Shown here piece by piece: positions 7,428 through 15,088 of a DNA stretch of 32,515 bases. This stretch comes from Thermoflexus sp. Lineage in GTDB: Bacteria; Chloroflexota; Anaerolineae; Aggregatilineales; Aggregatilineaceae. The stretch is taken from assembly GCA_020724485.1 (NCBI GenBank), contig DYGW01000015.1:1-32515 (forward strand). Reading direction: 5' to 3'. The translations under genes and the position numbers were made by a program. Positions within the stretch are counted from its first letter, which is position 1; the number at the start of each line of letters is the position of its first letter. The notes beneath the pieces were generated by a model. That model was not told the DNA's origin and did not search any database. It saw only the letters and a list, made by a program, of their open reading frames with translations.

Positions 7428-8237
7428 GTGCAGTTATTCCGCAAGGCACTGCTCCCCACTGATGCGCCGCGCGTGCTGCTGATCACCGGCGGGTCGTCGG
7501 GCATTGGCCGGGCGGCGGCCCTGCTGTTTGCGGCCCTGGGCGACCAGGTGACCGTGACTGGACGCCGCGCCGACCGCCTGGACGCGCTGCGCCGCGAGGT
7601 CGAGACACGCGAGCTACCGGGCATGATCCTGCCCGTCATCGCCGACGTGACCGACTCCGACGCCATGCAGCGCACTGTCGCCCTGACGCTGGCCGAGTTC
7701 AACCGGCTCGATGTGCTGGTCGCCAATGCCGGAATCGGGCATCGCGGCGCGCTGGTCGAGGCGGAGTGGGCGGACATCGAGACAGTGTTGCGCACCAACA
7801 TTGACGGCGTGATTCACAGCGTGCGGGCGGCGGTACCGGCCATGCGCGCCAGTGGCGGCGGGCACATCGTGATTATTTCGTCGGTGCTGGGGCCGTTGCC
7901 GGGGCCTTACGTTAGCGTCTACTGCGCCAGCAAAGCTGCTGTAGACGCGCTGGGGCGCGCGCTGCGCGCTGAGCTGCGCGCCGACCACATCCATGTGACC
8001 GTGCTCTGGGTGGGACACACGGACACTGAATTCGCCGAGCGGCGGCTTGGCCAGCCGGGGCGCGTCGCCTCAAGGTGGCCGGCCATGACGCCAGAGCAGG
8101 TCGCCGGGGGCATCGCCCGCGCGCTGGAGCGCAAGCCGCGCACCATGACCCTGCGCTGGCGCGATAGCGCCCTGCTGTGGGCGGGCCGCCACTTCCCAGG
8201 GCTGGCTGAGCGCCTCCTGGCGCACATCTACGGTTGA
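7428..8237 (+). CDS. Short-chain dehydrogenase/reductase (SDR)
   Basis: NAD(P)-dependent oxidoreductase of the classical SDR family; the substrate is not predictable. The Rossmann cofactor motif TGGSSGIG is near residue 20, TGRRADRLD supplies the second-strand arginine favouring NADP, and NAG (VANAGIG) follows. The catalytic set is IIISSV with YCASK, giving the usual Ser-Tyr-Lys arrangement. A C-terminal hydrophobic segment (LLWAGRHFPGLAERLLAHIYG) resembles SDRs that touch membranes. The start is uncertain: the GTG at 7428 is preceded by AGAAAGG, while an in-frame ATG at 7380 would add 16 residues with a weak site. The VOC gene begins 46 nt downstream but has its own promoter-like -10. Confidence 0.88.
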   Translation: MQLFRKALLPTDAPRVLLITGGSSGIGRAAALLFAALGDQVTVTGRRADRLDALRREVETRELPGMILPVIADVTDSDAMQRTVALTLAEFNRLDVLVANAGIGHRGALVEAEWADIETVLRTNIDGVIHSVRAAVPAMRASGGGHIVIISSVLGPLPGPYVSVYCASKAAVDALGRALRAELRADHIHVTVLWVGHTDTEFAERRLGQPGRVASRWPAMTPEQVAGGIARALERKPRTMTLRWRDSALLWAGRHFPGLAERLLAHIYG

Positions 8238-8259
8238 CGCGTGCGGACACTGCTACAAT
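8234..8259 (+). promoter_or_regulatory. Extended -10 promoter for the VOC gene
   Basis: TGCTACAAT (8251-8259) is an extended -10 box. TTGACG at 8234-8239, overlapping the SDR stop codon, is only 14 nt upstream of the -10, so the -35 is doubtful. AGGAGG (8271-8276) then lies 7 nt before the ATG. The match suggests that the VOC gene can be transcribed separately. Confidence 0.45.
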
Positions 8260-8283
8260 CAGTGGAGACCAGGAGGACTGCGC

Positions 8284-9156
8284 ATGAACGCCTACAGCCT
8301 GCCCGCCACGACCCACATGGCCTACGCCCATTTGCGCGTTGCCGACCGCGAGCGCGCGTTGGCGTTTTACCGCGACCTGCTCAGCCTGCACCGGATTGAC
8401 GCGGACGGTCCGGGCGCGGCGCTCTCGGCGACTGGCGCGCAGCCTCCGCTGATCGTGCTGGAGGCGCATTCCGGTGCGCGGCCCAAACCGCCGCGCACGA
8501 CCGGACTATATCACGTGGCAATCCGCCTGCCGGATCGCACGGCGCTGGCACGCACCCTGCGGCGGCTGGTTGAGCGGGGGTGGCCGCTGCAAGGGGCAGC
8601 GGATCACGGCGTCAGCGAGGCGCTCTATCTGAGCGATCCCGACGGTAACGGGCTGGAATTGTATACCGACCGCCCGCGCGACGAGTGGCCCTGGCAGGAT
8701 GGACAGGTCGCGATGGTCAGCGAGCCGCTCGACGTGCGCGCTCTGCTCAGCCTGGCCCGCGAGCCGGCGGAGACGATTGATCCGCGCGCGGACATCGGCC
8801 ACATGCACCTGCAGGTATCCGATCTGGCGCGCGCGGAGGCGTTTTACTGCGGGCTGCTGGGGTTCGAGGTCATGCAGCGCACCTATCCGGGCGCGCTGTT
8901 TGTGGCGGCGGGCGGCTATCACCACCACCTGGGGCTGAACATCTGGGCCGGGCGCAGTACGCCCCCACCGCCGCCGGATGCTGCCGGGCTGGTGGCCTTC
9001 GGCGTGCGCCTGCCGGATGTGGCGGCGTGGCAGGCTTTGGTGGGGCGGCTGGAAGGCGCGGGAGCGGCGCTCGATGTTCAGGACGACGCTGACGGCACGC
9101 GCCGCGCCCTGGTGCGCGACCCGGACGGTACCGGCGTGGCGCTGCTCGCGCGCTAG
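8284..9156 (+). CDS. Two-domain VOC (glyoxalase/extradiol dioxygenase) family protein
   Basis: 290 aa made of two vicinal-oxygen-chelate domains, about 12-130 and 165-290, an arrangement like CatE-type catechol dioxygenases. In the N-terminal domain the likely metal ligands are His in AHLRVADRERALAFYRDLL, His in LYHVAIRLPD and Glu in DPDGNGLELYTDRP. In the C-terminal domain HMHLQVSDLARAEAFYCGLLG and HHHLGLNIW keep histidines. However, the position of the metal Glu is Ala in DPDGTGVALLAR, so that site seems incomplete. Extradiol dioxygenase activity is therefore a guess. The ATG follows AGGAGG. The gene is convergent with dnaE, with only 16 bp between them. Confidence 0.85.
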   Translation: MNAYSLPATTHMAYAHLRVADRERALAFYRDLLSLHRIDADGPGAALSATGAQPPLIVLEAHSGARPKPPRTTGLYHVAIRLPDRTALARTLRRLVERGWPLQGAADHGVSEALYLSDPDGNGLELYTDRPRDEWPWQDGQVAMVSEPLDVRALLSLAREPAETIDPRADIGHMHLQVSDLARAEAFYCGLLGFEVMQRTYPGALFVAAGGYHHHLGLNIWAGRSTPPPPPDAAGLVAFGVRLPDVAAWQALVGRLEGAGAALDVQDDADGTRRALVRDPDGTGVALLAR

Positions 9157-9172
9157 TGCTGCGCTCTCCCTC

Positions 9173-12100
9173 TCATTCCACGATGACGTTGTCCGCGCCG
9201 AGCATGTTGGTGGCGAAGGTCAAGATGTCGTCGTTGATGCGGATCGGGTTGTTCGGGAACTCTAGGCAGGCCCGCCGTCCCTCACCCTCTAGAATGAAGC
9301 GAAAACGATCCCGGCCCGGATACTGCGTCAGGAAGCCGTGCAGTCGCCGCAGCTTGCGCCGGTCGGCGGTGGAATCGCCGGAGCGGGCGATGGTCAGGGT
9401 CAGCATCCGGCTAGGAGCGAGCGCGACTTCGCGCGGCGGCTCGGCGGGCAGGTGCCGCCGCGTGGGGACGGGCGGCAGGGCGTCGGCGTCGGCGGGCGCG
9501 ACCGGCGGCTGTACGGGCGCGGGCGGGCGCACGCGGCCCAGCTCGTCGAAGGCGGATTCGCGCTGAGATGTCTTCTCCTCGTCCGGCGGGCGGACTTCCG
9601 TCACATGGCCGGTTGCCTTGTGGGAGTCGTAGTACGGCTCCGGCGACCAGCCGCTGGCCCATTCCGCCTCTAACCAGCCAGGCACCTCGCGGTCGGTGAT
9701 CATCCCAGGATCGGGCCGGGGCTGCGGCGCGCTGTGCGCGGGTGAGGGGGGCACGATCGGCGGCGTGTCGGGCGCGCTGGCCCCCGCCGACGCCGGGATG
9801 ACCGGCTCGGTGACTGGTGTGGGCTGCTCGTCTTCGTGCGCGGCGACCATCTCGCCGGTCTCCTCGTCAAAGGGGCCGTTGTCTTCGCCGTCGGCCTCCT
9901 CGTCGAGGGCAGCCGGGCCTTCGTCGGCGATCCACGACAGGCGCAGGTCGTCGAGGCTGGGCGGGTGCTCGACGGCGGATATCACGTCGAAGTTCTGCGT
10001 GACAGCATCCACGATGACCTGCATATCGCCGCGCGAAGTGTCCGCTTTGCCTTTGACGACCAACACGGCATCCTCGTCTACGAGGTCCTGATACTGCGCC
10101 CAGGTGCGCGGGAACATGACGGCGCTGATTGTGCCGGTGATGTCCTCGATGGTCAGCACGGCCATCGGGTCGCCGCGCTTGGTGAAGAAGGTGCGCAGGG
10201 TGCTGACCAGCCCGGCGATGGTCACCGGCAGGCCGTTGGCCGCTTCGCCCGCGTCGGTTAGCTCGGCGCTAGTGTGGGTGGTGACCTGCTGAAGCTGGGC
10301 CATCACCGATTTGAGCGGGTGATCGGTCACGTAGAGGCCGACCAGCTCGCGCTCCCAGTTGAGCATCTCGCGCTTGGAGATCGGCTCGACGTCGTGCAGG
10401 CTGGCCAGGATGCTCTCCTGCGCGCCAAAGTTGACGCCCGTCTCCGCCCCGAAGAGACTCATCTGCCCCGCGTCTTTGGCTTTGTGGTGATCGGCAGAGA
10501 AGCTGACGATGCGATCCAGCGCCGCCAGCAAGGTGGGGCGGCTGGCGAACTCATCCAGCGCGCCGACCTTGATCAGCGACTCCAGCGCGCGCTTGTTGAC
10601 GATGCGCGCGTCCACGCGGCGGCAGAAGTCGTCCAGGTCGCGGAAGGGGCCGCCCTCCGCGCGGGCGCTGAGGATGTGCTCCAGCGGCCCGACGCCCACG
10701 TTCTTGATCGCGCCCAGCCCGAAGCGGATGGCGCGCGCCCCGTCCGGCTGCGTCTCGATGCTGAAATCTAGCTCGCTGCTGTTGACGGTGGGCGGCAACA
10801 CGGCGATGCCCATGCGGTGGCAATCGGCGGCGAAGAGGCCGACCTTGCCGGAGTCGTCGCGGTGCACGCTCATCAGCGCGGCCATGTACTCGTGCGGGTA
10901 ATGGCACTTGAGGAAGGCCGTCTGGCAGGTGAGCACGGCGTAGTCGGCGGCATGGCTTTTGTTAAAGCCATACCGCGCGAAGAACTCGATGTCGTCGAAG
11001 ATGGCGTTGGCCGTGTCGGGGTCTACGCCGTGCTGCGGGCCGCGCTCAATGAAGGTGGTGCGGTGCTGGAGCAGGTCTTCTTTCTTCTTCTTGGACACGG
11101 CGCGGCGCATCAGGTCGGCTTCGCCCAGCGAGTAGCCGAAAAGCTCCGCGCCGATCTGCATGATCTGCTCCTGGTAGACGATGATGCCGTAGGTCTCTTC
11201 CAGGATCGGCTTGAGCTTCTCGTGCTTATACTCGATGGCCTCGCTGTCGTGCAGGCGGCGGTTGTAGGTAGGGATGTACTCCATCGGGCCGGGCCGGTAG
11301 AGCGCGATTCCGGCGACGATGTGCTCGAACTTCTGGGGGCGCATGTCGCTCAACATGCGCCGCATCCCCTGCGACTCCAGTTGGAAGACGCCGATGGTCT
11401 CGCCGCGCCCCAGCATCTCGAACACAGCGGCGATCTTGCGCGAGGTCTCCAGGTCGTCGGGGTCGGGGCGGTAGGGGATGTTCGACAGGTCGTAGTGGAT
11501 GCCGTGATATTGCTCGATCATCTCACACGCCCGGCGCATGATGGTCAGCGTAGAGAGGCCGAGGAAGTCCACCTTGAGCAGCCCGATCGACTCGCAGGTC
11601 TCCATCGGGAACTGGGTGACCATCTTCACCGGCGCGTCTTCTGCCGAGCCTTTGGTCGGGCGGTGCAGGGGGATGTACTCGACCAGCGGCTTGTCGGCGA
11701 CGATGACGCCGGCGGCGTGCGTGCTGGCGTGCCGCGTCACGCCCTCAAGCTGGCGGGCTGTGTCAATCAGTTTGCGCGCTGTCTTGTCGGTCTCATAGGC
11801 GGCTTTCAGGTCGGGCAGGGCTTTTTCCGGGTCGTCGCCCAGCGCGTCCTTGAACTTGATCGGCTTGCCCGCGCCGGGGATCAGGCGGGCGATGCGGTCT
11901 ACTTCAGTGGACGGCAGGTCGAGCACGCGGCCCACGTCGCGGATGGCCGCCTTGCTGCCCAATGTCCCGAAGGTGATGATGGCGGCGACCTTGTCTTCGC
12001 CGTACTTCTGCGCGCAGTACTGGATCATCTCGGCGCGGCGGTCTTCAGGGTAGTCCAGGTCAATGTCGGGCATCGAGACGCGGCCCGGATTGAGGAAGCG

Positions 12101-13273
12101 CTCGAAGAGCAGGCCGTTGGTCAGCGGATCAATGTTAGTGATGCCCAGGCAGTAAGCGGCCACGCTGCCCGCGCCGGAGCCGCGCACATTCCACCAGATG
12201 TCGGCGTGGCGGGCGAACTCGCACAGATCCCACACGATCAGGAAATAGGTGTCGAAGCCCATCTCGTGGATCATGCGCAGTTCGTAGTCTAGCCGGGCGC
12301 GTATCACGGGGTCGTTGGCGCGCCCGCCGTAGCGCCAGCCCAGGCCGCGCTCGCACAGGTAGCGCAGGTAAGTCTCGGCGGTGTGCCCCGCCGGCACCGG
12401 GAAGACGGGCAGGTGATAGCCGTCTGAGTCCAGGTGCACGTCGCACATTTCGGCGATGCGCAGTGTGTTGCTCAGCGCCTCCGGCACCTCGCGGAACAGC
12501 CGCCACATCTCTTGAGCGGTGCGCAGGTGGAAGGTCTGGCTTTCGAAGCGGAGTCGGTTCTGCTCGGCCTTGACGTTGCCCGTCTGGATGCAGAGCAGGG
12601 TGTCGTGAGCGTCGTAATCTTCTTCAAGCACGTAGTGCACGTCGTTGGTGGCGACGAGCGGCACATTGCTATAGCCCTGCCGCTCCAACAGCCAGCGGTT
12701 GAGCACGTGCAACTGCTCGATGTGGTGGTGTTGTAGCTCCAGGAAGAAGTTGTCGCGCCCGAAGACATCCTGGTACCAGCCGATGCGCTCCAGGGCCTCG
12801 GCCTCGCGCCCCTGCTCGACCAGGCGCGGAATCTCGGCGGCCAGGCAGCCGGAAGTGGCGATCAGCCCGGCGGCGTGTGCGGCGAGCAGGTCGTGATCCA
12901 CGCGCGGGCGGTAGTAGTACCCCTCAAGCTGCGCTGCCGAGGCCAGCCGCAGCAGGTTCTTGTAACCGGTCTGGTCGCGCGCCAGCAGCAGCAGGTGATG
13001 GGGCTTGCTGTCTAGCTCGCTGTCGCGGTCGTAGCGGGTGCGGCCCCAGGGGGTGATGTACGCTTCCACGCCAATGATTGGCTTGACGCCCTCGGCGCGG
13101 CACGCCCGGTAGAAGTCAATCACGCCGAACATCGTCCCGTGATCGGTGATGGCCAGCGCGGGCATGTCCAGTTCTTGGGCCCGCCCGACCAACCGGTTGA
13201 TCTGGCTCAGGCCGTCGAGCAGGCTGAACTCCGTGTGGACGTGCAGATGGACGAAGTTGGGCGCGTCCGGCAT
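9173..13273 (-). CDS. dnaE: DNA polymerase III alpha subunit
   Basis: Replicative polymerase catalytic subunit, 1366 aa. The PHP domain is at about 1-290 with HLHVHTEFSLLDG (H9, H11, H13), TDHG (D44, H45), GVEAY (E70), SGCLAAEI and TNDVHYV, a full-looking metal set. The polymerase domain has MPDIDLDYPEDRR, where D403 and D405 are the catalytic pair, and LLKVDFLGLS with the third aspartate, D569. Helix-hairpin-helix and tau-binding regions follow. The OB fold is at about 1030-1120 (PVTIAGLVSTLRTFFTKRGDPMAVLTIEDITG). About 150 residues rich in E, D, P and A form a linker before a C-terminal domain ending at DNVIVE. The family is usually about 1160 aa, so the linker accounts for the extra length. 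No intein is seen. A TATAAT extended -10 lies 57 nt upstream of the start. Confidence 0.97.
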   Translation of the reverse strand: MPDAPNFVHLHVHTEFSLLDGLSQINRLVGRAQELDMPALAITDHGTMFGVIDFYRACRAEGVKPIIGVEAYITPWGRTRYDRDSELDSKPHHLLLLARDQTGYKNLLRLASAAQLEGYYYRPRVDHDLLAAHAAGLIATSGCLAAEIPRLVEQGREAEALERIGWYQDVFGRDNFFLELQHHHIEQLHVLNRWLLERQGYSNVPLVATNDVHYVLEEDYDAHDTLLCIQTGNVKAEQNRLRFESQTFHLRTAQEMWRLFREVPEALSNTLRIAEMCDVHLDSDGYHLPVFPVPAGHTAETYLRYLCERGLGWRYGGRANDPVIRARLDYELRMIHEMGFDTYFLIVWDLCEFARHADIWWNVRGSGAGSVAAYCLGITNIDPLTNGLLFERFLNPGRVSMPDIDLDYPEDRRAEMIQYCAQKYGEDKVAAIITFGTLGSKAAIRDVGRVLDLPSTEVDRIARLIPGAGKPIKFKDALGDDPEKALPDLKAAYETDKTARKLIDTARQLEGVTRHASTHAAGVIVADKPLVEYIPLHRPTKGSAEDAPVKMVTQFPMETCESIGLLKVDFLGLSTLTIMRRACEMIEQYHGIHYDLSNIPYRPDPDDLETSRKIAAVFEMLGRGETIGVFQLESQGMRRMLSDMRPQKFEHIVAGIALYRPGPMEYIPTYNRRLHDSEAIEYKHEKLKPILEETYGIIVYQEQIMQIGAELFGYSLGEADLMRRAVSKKKKEDLLQHRTTFIERGPQHGVDPDTANAIFDDIEFFARYGFNKSHAADYAVLTCQTAFLKCHYPHEYMAALMSVHRDDSGKVGLFAADCHRMGIAVLPPTVNSSELDFSIETQPDGARAIRFGLGAIKNVGVGPLEHILSARAEGGPFRDLDDFCRRVDARIVNKRALESLIKVGALDEFASRPTLLAALDRIVSFSADHHKAKDAGQMSLFGAETGVNFGAQESILASLHDVEPISKREMLNWERELVGLYVTDHPLKSVMAQLQQVTTHTSAELTDAGEAANGLPVTIAGLVSTLRTFFTKRGDPMAVLTIEDITGTISAVMFPRTWAQYQDLVDEDAVLVVKGKADTSRGDMQVIVDAVTQNFDVISAVEHPPSLDDLRLSWIADEGPAALDEEADGEDNGPFDEETGEMVAAHEDEQPTPVTEPVIPASAGASAPDTPPIVPPSPAHSAPQPRPDPGMITDREVPGWLEAEWASGWSPEPYYDSHKATGHVTEVRPPDEEKTSQRESAFDELGRVRPPAPVQPPVAPADADALPPVPTRRHLPAEPPREVALAPSRMLTLTIARSGDSTADRRKLRRLHGFLTQYPGRDRFRFILEGEGRRACLEFPNNPIRINDDILTFATNMLGADNVIVE

Positions 13274-13329
13274 GGTGCGTGTTCCCCGTTCCCCGCGTGG
13301 CAGTCGAACACATAAGCGAACCTGCGGCC

Positions 13330-13338
13330 ATTATAACA
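13330..13338 (-). promoter_or_regulatory. Extended -10 promoter for dnaE
   Basis: The minus strand reads TGTTATAAT, a TG-N-TATAAT extended -10 box, 57 nt upstream of the dnaE ATG. I see no -35, which extended -10 promoters often lack. Confidence 0.5.
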
Positions 13339-13410
13339 CCGTCATCCAGCGCCGGGCCTTAAATTTCTCGATCGCGTACAATGAGGGCGGGAGCACTTGG
13401 AGGAAGAACA

Positions 13411-13926
13411 ATGAGCCAGACGCGGGCAGGCTCTCCCGATTTCCCGCCGCGTATCACGCTGTGCGTGGGCGCGGTGGTGCGGCGCGGCGATGCCGTGCTG
13501 TTCGTCCGGCAGACGTATGGCGAAGGACTGACCGGCGTCTGGACGCTGCCCTGGGGATTCGTGCAGGGGGCGCTGCCCGATGGCGCGCCGGACCCGCCGC
13601 ACCTGGCGGCTCTGCGCGAGACGCTCGAAGAGGGCGGCGTTCGCGCCACCATTGCCGGGCTGCTGGGCGTGCAGAACCACACCAGCCGGTCTGGCGAGCC
13701 GCGCGTGTACCTGCTGTTCCTGTGCCAGCACATCGCCGGCGAGCCTACCCCTGACGGCACAGAGACCGACCGCGCGGCATACTTCTCGCTGGCTGACCTG
13801 GAGTCGCTGGACGAGCCAGTAGATGCCTTCTGCCTGTGGCTGGCCCGGCGTGTGCTGCGCGGCGCATACCATCTGATCCCGCTGGAAGCGGCGAACCCCT
13901 ACACCCCGCACGATGCATTCTTCTAG
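13411..13926 (+). CDS. Nudix hydrolase
   Basis: Hydrolase that cleaves nucleoside diphosphates linked to another group; the substrate is unknown. 171 aa from the ATG at 13411, which follows GGAGG by 7 nt; an in-frame ATG at 13381 lacks a site. The Nudix box is recognisable as GFVQGALPDG plus LAALRETLEEGG, keeping the catalytic REXXEE. Aspartate occupies the place of the first box glutamate, and the glycine end is lengthened by a PDGAPDPP insertion. The fold context VGAVVRRGDAVLFVRQTYG and WTLPWGF is typical of ADP-ribose pyrophosphatase-like members. TACAAT at 13377-13382 is a possible -10. It is divergent from dnaE. Confidence 0.88.
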   Translation: MSQTRAGSPDFPPRITLCVGAVVRRGDAVLFVRQTYGEGLTGVWTLPWGFVQGALPDGAPDPPHLAALRETLEEGGVRATIAGLLGVQNHTSRSGEPRVYLLFLCQHIAGEPTPDGTETDRAAYFSLADLESLDEPVDAFCLWLARRVLRGAYHLIPLEAANPYTPHDAFF

Positions 13927-14061
13927 CGACACTGTCTCTCGCGCTGGTTTGACTTTCGCAATCGCAAAGTTTGATTATACTAACTATCAGTCGCCTGGCT
14001 GCCTGGGCGATGGTGGGCTAGGCACGCTTGCCAGGCCCTGCCAGCCCGCGCCGCTGCCCTT

Positions 14062-14089
14062 GCTGACGGCTGATCGCTGACGGCTGATC
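14062..14089 (+). repeat. Exact tandem duplication of a 14-bp unit
   Basis: GCTGACGGCTGATC occurs twice in direct succession (14062-14075 and 14076-14089), followed by GCTGG, 24 nt before the start of the next gene. The unit contains GATC and resembles the degenerate repeats at 19661-19823. The surrounding gap 13927-14113 also has TATACT (13976-13981), a possible -10 for the next gene. Confidence 0.7.
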
Positions 14090-14113
14090 GCTGGTGTCGA
14101 AGGAGAGTGACCC

Positions 14114-15022
14114 ATGTCTGCGCCAACACGTCGAGCTTTTCGCATCGCCATCCTGGCCGGCTGGCTGATCCTGGCGTTGCTCATCGTCGCGCCGGCTCTG
14201 GCCCAGGGCGGCGAAAGCACCCCGCCGGCTGAAGGGGCGGCGACCGCTGGCACGCCCGAAGACCTGAGCGAGGCCGCCGCGCGCCTGGTGCCGCTGCTGG
14301 TGGGTGCGGCGTTGATCGAGCGCACACTGGAATTCATCTTCGCCTGGTCGCAGCGCGCGGCGCTGGACGCCACCAGCTCCATGCGCGGCATCGCCACGCG
14401 CATCACCGGGCTGGTCAGGGTGGACTTCCGCCAGGCCTACGAGCAGCTTGATGAGCTAAGCGACGCGTTGCTGCGCCGTCAGAAGGCGGGCGTGCCCGCC
14501 GAAGTTGGCGACCCTTCCTCCCAGGACCCCGCCGACTGGCCGCTGCATCACCTGGAGGAGCAGCTTACCGCTGTCGAGACCCTGCTGACCAGCACCGAAG
14601 CCAAGCTCAAGCAAATCCTGGACTCGCCGCTCTACAAAGAGCGCAAGAAGATGGTCGCCGGGGTGCTGAGCATCGTCATGGGCGTGCTGCTCGCCTTCGC
14701 CACCGGCCTGCGCCTGTTCGAGCCGCTAGATGTGCGGGTCACTGGCTGGTTCGAGGGCACGTTCAAGATCATTGACATTGTGCTGGCCGGCATCCTGATG
14801 GGCCTGGGCACGGACTGGGTGCACCAGGTGATCAGTGTGCTGACCAAAGGCCAGCGGGCGCTGGGCCGTGCCGGAGAGAGCGTCAAGTTCGACCCGGACG
14901 AGGTCAAGAACCTGGCCGCCGAAGCCATCCAGGAGGAGTTCGACAAGCAGTGGCGGGCGCTGCGCGAGCAGATGCAGGCCGAGATCGCCGCCGCCGTGCG
15001 CTCGGACACCTCACCCGGTTGA
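14114..15022 (+). CDS. Membrane protein of unknown function
   Basis: 302 aa; I do not recognise the family. The N terminus is a signal peptide (FRIAILAGWLILALLIVAPALA, cut near ALAQGG). A moderately hydrophobic helix is at about 58-78 (LVPLLVGAALIERTLEFIFAW). A charged helical part (about 95-175, with HHLEEQLTAVETLLTSTEAKLKQIL looking coiled-coil) follows. Two clear transmembrane helices are at about 178-200 and 218-242, then a soluble helical tail. AGGAGAG precedes the ATG. The following M23-like frame continues in the same frame directly after its TGA, so the two may work together. Confidence 0.8.
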   Translation: MSAPTRRAFRIAILAGWLILALLIVAPALAQGGESTPPAEGAATAGTPEDLSEAAARLVPLLVGAALIERTLEFIFAWSQRAALDATSSMRGIATRITGLVRVDFRQAYEQLDELSDALLRRQKAGVPAEVGDPSSQDPADWPLHHLEEQLTAVETLLTSTEAKLKQILDSPLYKERKKMVAGVLSIVMGVLLAFATGLRLFEPLDVRVTGWFEGTFKIIDIVLAGILMGLGTDWVHQVISVLTKGQRALGRAGESVKFDPDEVKNLAAEAIQEEFDKQWRALREQMQAEIAAAVRSDTSPG

Positions 15023-15088
15023 AGAGAGACGCCGCAGGCGGCGCCCCTCATTGACGAGGTAGCAACGGCCCCGCCGTCGCGGGCTGCG

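Noticed and set aside
10817-12292. Open frame of about 490 codons on the plus strand inside dnaE
   Set aside because: It is antisense to the polymerase core, has no conserved motif, and its composition (rich in H, D, V, L) is the usual shadow of a high-GC coding strand.
9173-13273. Intein inside dnaE
   Set aside because: The polymerase motifs are continuous and no splicing-junction blocks are seen; the extra length is a low-complexity linker near the C terminus.
15020-15043. Selenocysteine at the TGA of the membrane-protein gene
   Set aside because: The stem after the TGA is only 5 bp and close to the codon, unlike a bacterial SECIS, and no catalytic context needs selenocysteine.
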